This document shows positions 55,601 to 61,600 of a DNA stretch of 64,000 nucleotides, one piece after another. The stretch spans positions 35,756,067-35,820,066 of the forward strand of contig CM060201.1 in NCBI GenBank assembly GCA_030562195.1, in the 5' to 3' direction. A model generated the notes under the pieces. That model was not told where the DNA came from. It worked only from the letters and a program-made list of their open reading frames with translations, and ran no database searches. Both the position numbers and the translations under genes were made by a program. The stretch is from Nipponacmea schrenckii (taxonomy: Eukaryota; Mollusca; Gastropoda; Lottiidae). Numbering within the stretch: position 1 is the first letter of the stretch; each line of letters begins with the position of its first letter.

Positions 55601-58600
55601 ATTTCAACACTCTATTCTACTGAACTACAACCTGTGTAAAGTCAATTCAAGAATATAACCAATATGTTATCAATCAATATACCAGCCTCTCTCTATTCTA
55701 TTATATAATAATCATGATTTCAACACTCTAATCTACTGAACTACAACCTGTTGTAAAGTCAAGTTATAGAATATAACCAATATGTTATCAATCAATATAC
55801 CAGCCTCTCTCTATATTTATTAAAAATCATGATTTCAACACTCTATTCTACTGAACTACAACCTGTGTAAAGTCAAGTTAAAGAATATAACCAATATGTT
55901 ATCAATCAATATACCAGCCTCTCTCTATTCTTAATAATTCATATTCAACATCTATCTATGAACTCAATGTTGTAAAGTCAACTTATAAATATTATGTTAT
56001 CAATCAATATAACCTCTCTCTATTCTATATTAATAAATTTTAACACTCTATTCTACTGAACTACACCTGCTGTAAAGTCAAATTTAATAAACCAATTGTT
56101 ATCATAATATACAGCCTCTTTATTCTTTATATAATACATCGATAGTTAAATTATTCTACTGAACTACAACCTGTTAAAGTCAATTATAAATATAACCTAT
56201 GTTATAATCAATATACCAGCCTCTTCTATATTATTATATAATAAACAGATTTAAAACTCTATCTTGACTCAACCTGTGTAAAGTCAAGTTTCAGTATAAC
56301 CAAATGTTATCAATCAATATACCAGCTCTTCTATTTATTATATAACATTTCTATTATAAGCATTTATCAATTTAGTCTGAACAGCGATCAATTAACCCGA
56401 AGTATTAGAATGTAACTCTCAGGACTAAAATTTAAATGGTTTTCAATTTCTGTGTAATCTCATTAAGAAGATCTAGTTAAGTACTAAGTATAGATTATAT
56501 ATCAATTTTTCTTTCGATTAATAATCACAAGATTTGTAAAATTTGTGTAATAATAAGAAAAAAATAACTTAAGCTATTTTATTCATTTTCACCTGATACT
56601 TTTACCAGCTAGTCACATAATTCATTCCAACCAATCTGAGCAATGGTCTTTTTTAGATGGTCCATACCCATTTACAGCTGGGTTGACTGGAATAATGACT
56701 AACTCAAGGTCATCTGACCGAGAACGAAATACTGAAACACCATGTGTTTTAAGTCACCAAGCAATTGATATATAGTTTAACCTAATGTGTGTACTATCAA
56801 ACATGTTTTCTTGATATCTTTTGATCATCAGCGATCAGTAACCAATATTGACTGTGGGCTCTCTCAAGAAAAATTTCAAATTTTTAAATTTACTGTGTAT
56901 AATGTGCACCTCAGTATAGCTAGCTTTAAAAACTGTATATTATTGTATTACAATGTTTTCTTGAGATGATACGATATCATTTAGAAAGTGGTGTTGCAAC
57001 AATATTTTCTTTATTGGGATAACACTTTCTTGGTATAGCACAGATTCTAGTGCTGAAAAGGTCCAGGTAAGACTCAGAGTCAGGCACCTAATCGCCAACA
57101 ATACAATGGTTTGTCTGTTTTGTAGGTATCTATTAGAAGACCAGTTAAAAGGTCCATCAAGTATAGATGGGTATATATCAGCCTTAAAAAAAGGTTGTAG
57201 ATGTTATGGATATCAGTTATATATCAGTATATCAGTTATATATCAGTTATATATCAGTTATATATTAGTTAGACACCGGTGGAGTCTACCTTTCTTCCCC
57301 TCCCCTATGTATTATTTACAGAATAGTAGGACATACAATTTCATTTCTTTCCCCTATCAGTTTATATTCTCTAAGCAGACCTACCTTTTCTTACCAGTCA
57401 TCCCTGAATCCTTCCCCCTGTCAAAGTTAGGTACAGAAGAAGTACGTAAAACTCCATTCATTTCATTTCTCCCTATCCTAATTTTGAGTGTTTGTAATCC
57501 TTCTATATTCTACTGTAAGGGATGGATTAGAAATCATGTGTATATCAGATACTTTAGATTTTGAAGTCACTGCCTGACGCTTAATGTCCTACAGAACCTA
57601 TTTTCTATCAGTCATTTTAGTCATACAATCGGACAAGACTGGTATATATGGATAGGTCAACAGCCCTGTGTATATCTGTATAAAGACTGATGAAACCTAG
57701 GCATTGTATGACAACTCTATCAAAATAGCTGCTATTCATATCTTAGTACAACATATATCTGATTGAAAATTGAAATAGTGCATATTGATGATATCAGTGT
57801 CCCTGAAACACATATAATGTTTAGAAAACCTTGAACTTTATGTTGTTTTTTCAGTGGACTGCTGGGACGGTCCGAACGACGAACCTATAATCTACCACGG
57901 TCACACATTAACATCTAAAATCTCATTTCGAGGTGTTATAGAGGCAATATACGAACACGCCTTCACCAAATCACAGTGAGTATATACTTTCTCTAGGATA
58001 GCACCCCCTGTCGGACTCACATGGAAAAAGCGTCTTGTCGGTGAGATGGGACAATAAACAGAGGCCCCGTGTTACAGACTGTGTATGTTAAAACTTAGTT
58101 AAATTATAATTATCCAATCAGATTACTGTATTATATTGAAGTTTTTCTAGAAAAAATCCCTCGTTGCTTTTGCTCCCCATAAATTCCCTTTTACCCCTCC
58201 GTTACCCTTAGTAGACCCCTCCGTGACCCTTACTTGACCCCTCCCCTCAATAATCCCTAGAAGTACTATTTACAATACTAACTTGGTTTATAATTTTATA
58301 TTTCAGATACCCGTTAATATTATCCATAGAAAACCATTGTTCAATGAAACAGCAAGAAATAATGGCGGACATTTTAAAATCAGTGTTAGGAGATAGTCTA
58401 GAAACTTCACAAGCTGATGAGAATCTTACTCAATTCCCATCTCCTGAATTTTTTAAAGGAAAAATACTTGTCAAAGTGAGTATAAGTAACAAACTTATTT
58501 TTTTACCCAAGTTTTCTACTAGTGGGGTGAATAGGATGATCTTGTAAATATTGTAGCAGCCACTATACCAAGTGTTGTTAGCACTCTCTCTCCTTATATG

Positions 58601-61600
58601 GATATTCTTTTTCTGCTTCCAACTTAGGGAGCCACGGTGGCTTAGTGAGTTAGACACTTACTTGCTTACCTGAGGGTCCATGGTTCTACCTGGTTTGCAA
58701 GTAAAATATCTGGAGGGACAAGTAATATATCTGGAGGGACAAGTAATATATTTGGAGGGACAAGTAATATATCTGGAGGGACAAGTAATATATCTGGAGG
58801 GACAAGTAATATATCTGGAGGGACAAGTAATATATTTGGAGGGACAAGTGATATATTTGGAAGGACAAGTAATATATCTGAAGGGGTAATGGGGTATGGT
58901 CTTAGTTGAAGTTGAAAGCTGTCAGTTATCAGAATTTATCCAAGCCACCTGTAGCTGCGACAGGCCTGGAGATGATGATGAATGATTAACAAGTATAAAG
59001 ATTACTGTAATATTTCAGGGTAAGAAGTTGATGAGTAAACAGGAAGTGACGGAAGGTTACGTAACAGACGAAGATGAGGGAGCAGAAACTGAGAAAAAGA
59101 AAAATAACAAACGGGTAAGAAAAGAATGATGTATTGATTGATCAGTTTATCTGTAGAAAAATACTTTAGCTTCAGAAATATTAGAAGAAGAGCAAGCATA
59201 GAACCATTTTTTCCACACATAGTAACCTAAATTCTCTAATATCCTGTTTACCAGTTGGTTTTTTAACAAACCTCTTGGTGGATTATTAACCCTAGATCCT
59301 ATTTACTTGGGTCGACTGGACAACTGAATTCTGACCCATGTAAAATAAAGAGTCTGTGTTTGTCTCTATGGGCTGAATGTTAGACAGGACCATGTACTTG
59401 TGTATTGGACCTAATTCTGACCCATGTAAAATAAAGAGTCTATGTTTGTCTCCATGGGCTGAATGTTAGACAGAACCATGTCCTTGTGTATCGGACCTAA
59501 TTCTGACCCATGTAAATAAAGAGTCTATTTGTTCTCAATTCTTTTATAGTGTTTTGTTTTTACAGGAAGGGTCGATGAAGAAACTTAAACTTGCCAAAGA
59601 TCTGTCTGATTTAGTCACTTATTTTATTTCTAAAAGATTTGATAGTTTTCAATCTTCGCTTACCACAACGTAAGTATAGCTTGTATCCATTAACTTGCAA
59701 CAGAAGATAACTTACTAAAAGCAAAAAAAATACCTTAAAGGGATTCCTTAAAGACATTTTCTAAAATGTTTATCAGGGAATAACAGCATTGACTTTAAAA
59801 CATATTTTACTTTTCAATCAGACCTTAGTGGTTCCTGCATTTCCAGTAAAACTAAATGTTTGATGTTACTAGAATCTGCTTTTATCAAAAAAAAGACATC
59901 ATAATTAGTAATTAGTGAGGTCATTAAATACTTAGTTTTAGTGGAATCGCAGGAACCTCAGACATTTAGAAGCAAATTGATGCTATCAGGTTTTCTGATA
60001 CAAAAAAAAATATTAAAAACCTTTTTTACAATACATCTTTAATAAAACTGTTTAGTTTTAGTAGAATTACAGGAACCAAAGACGTCTGATTGAAAATTAG
60101 AATGGTGTAAATTGATGATATCAGTGTTCCTGATACACATACAGAATACAAAAACCTCTTTACAATCTCTTTGAGCCTTATGTAGTGAACCTTGAGTCTC
60201 CGTTTTGTTCCATGATCAGCTAACTTAATGAATAAAGATGACTATATTGATTAAATAAGATTATTGAGTGACTGATTCTGATCAAATGGTGGCTCCAGCA
60301 AATGTCTGTATAGATTTTTTTTGCCTAAATAACACTATTTGAAATGCTTTATTTCTAATAAGTCCTTAAATTTTTACTTTCTTTTCAGAAAATGTGTGTG
60401 AGATGTGTTCTTTTAGTGAATCTCAAGCCTTGAAACTGGCCATGTCGTGCCCGGAAGAGTTTGTTAACCATAATAAACGTTTCCTGTCAAGGATCTACCC
60501 TAACGGAATGAGGGTAGACTCGAGTAACTATAACCCACAGGATCTCTGGAACTGTGGGTGTCAAATGGGTAAGGCACAACTTTGTTACACTCACATTGGA
60601 TATTATTTCAAAACAGTAAATTATTAACAGTAATTATGAAAGCGACAATTCCAATAAACATTGAATGACATCACCATAGAAACAAAAGTCCTGAGATTAG
60701 TTTTAACTTTTTCAATGCAGTGATTACTTTGAGGAGAATTGCAAATACATTTGTAGTCTGACTGTAAATTGGAATGGTAAAAATGGATGATATATTTTCT
60801 GATTACAAAAATTTGTACAATTTCTTAACCCTTTCCATGCGTAATATTATAACGTGACTTCTACGTTAATAATCACTATTTCTAAAACATGACGTTAAAT
60901 CAATATTACTTTGCTTATAAAGGTACCCGGTAAGTATATTTGGTATAAAAATAAAGATAAATGGATGGGGAACACTTGAGTGATAATTTTATCAATGGCA
61001 AACAATTTTTACTATGCATACTGCAACGTTAACTTCGAAATAATGTTCAAATCACACCAAATTCCATCACGTCATTTACCTATTACTCTCTTTGTATAGC
61101 TTCAATGGGTTTGAATTTGGTATCAAATTGAAGATAAATTTATAAAGAATCCATTGACATCCAGATATAGGGCTTTTATTGGAAATGGGTGCACATAGAT
61201 AGTGGTAAAGTGGCCATAACGTCACATGATAGATTTCCAATTTATGACGTCAAGTCAATTTATAATTTTGCGTCTTCTAGGCCTACACCACAATGTCTAG
61301 CGATTCAACTTGCAGCCTATTTTCCTTATCGGATTCGTCATCAGAAGAACTGGAATTAGTTACATCATCCCCTAACCAATTTTGAATCAGGACAATAGCC
61401 TGCTCAGCAGAGTAGGTTAAACGTTTCCGATGGCTATCGCCCGACATGGGCACCACCATTGTTGTTTTGACAGAAACACAGCAAGCAGACGACCGTCCTT
61501 CAACTTTGCATAAATTATTAAATAATGCATCAAAGGTCAACCAATCAGTAGCTTAGAATAGGGAAACTCCTCTGATGTCATTAAACAATGTCTATATTTA

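Noticed and set aside
58680..58889. LEGQVIY-repeat frame
   Set aside because: The 21-bp unit keeps all frames open; it lies between exons 8 and 9 with no splice support.
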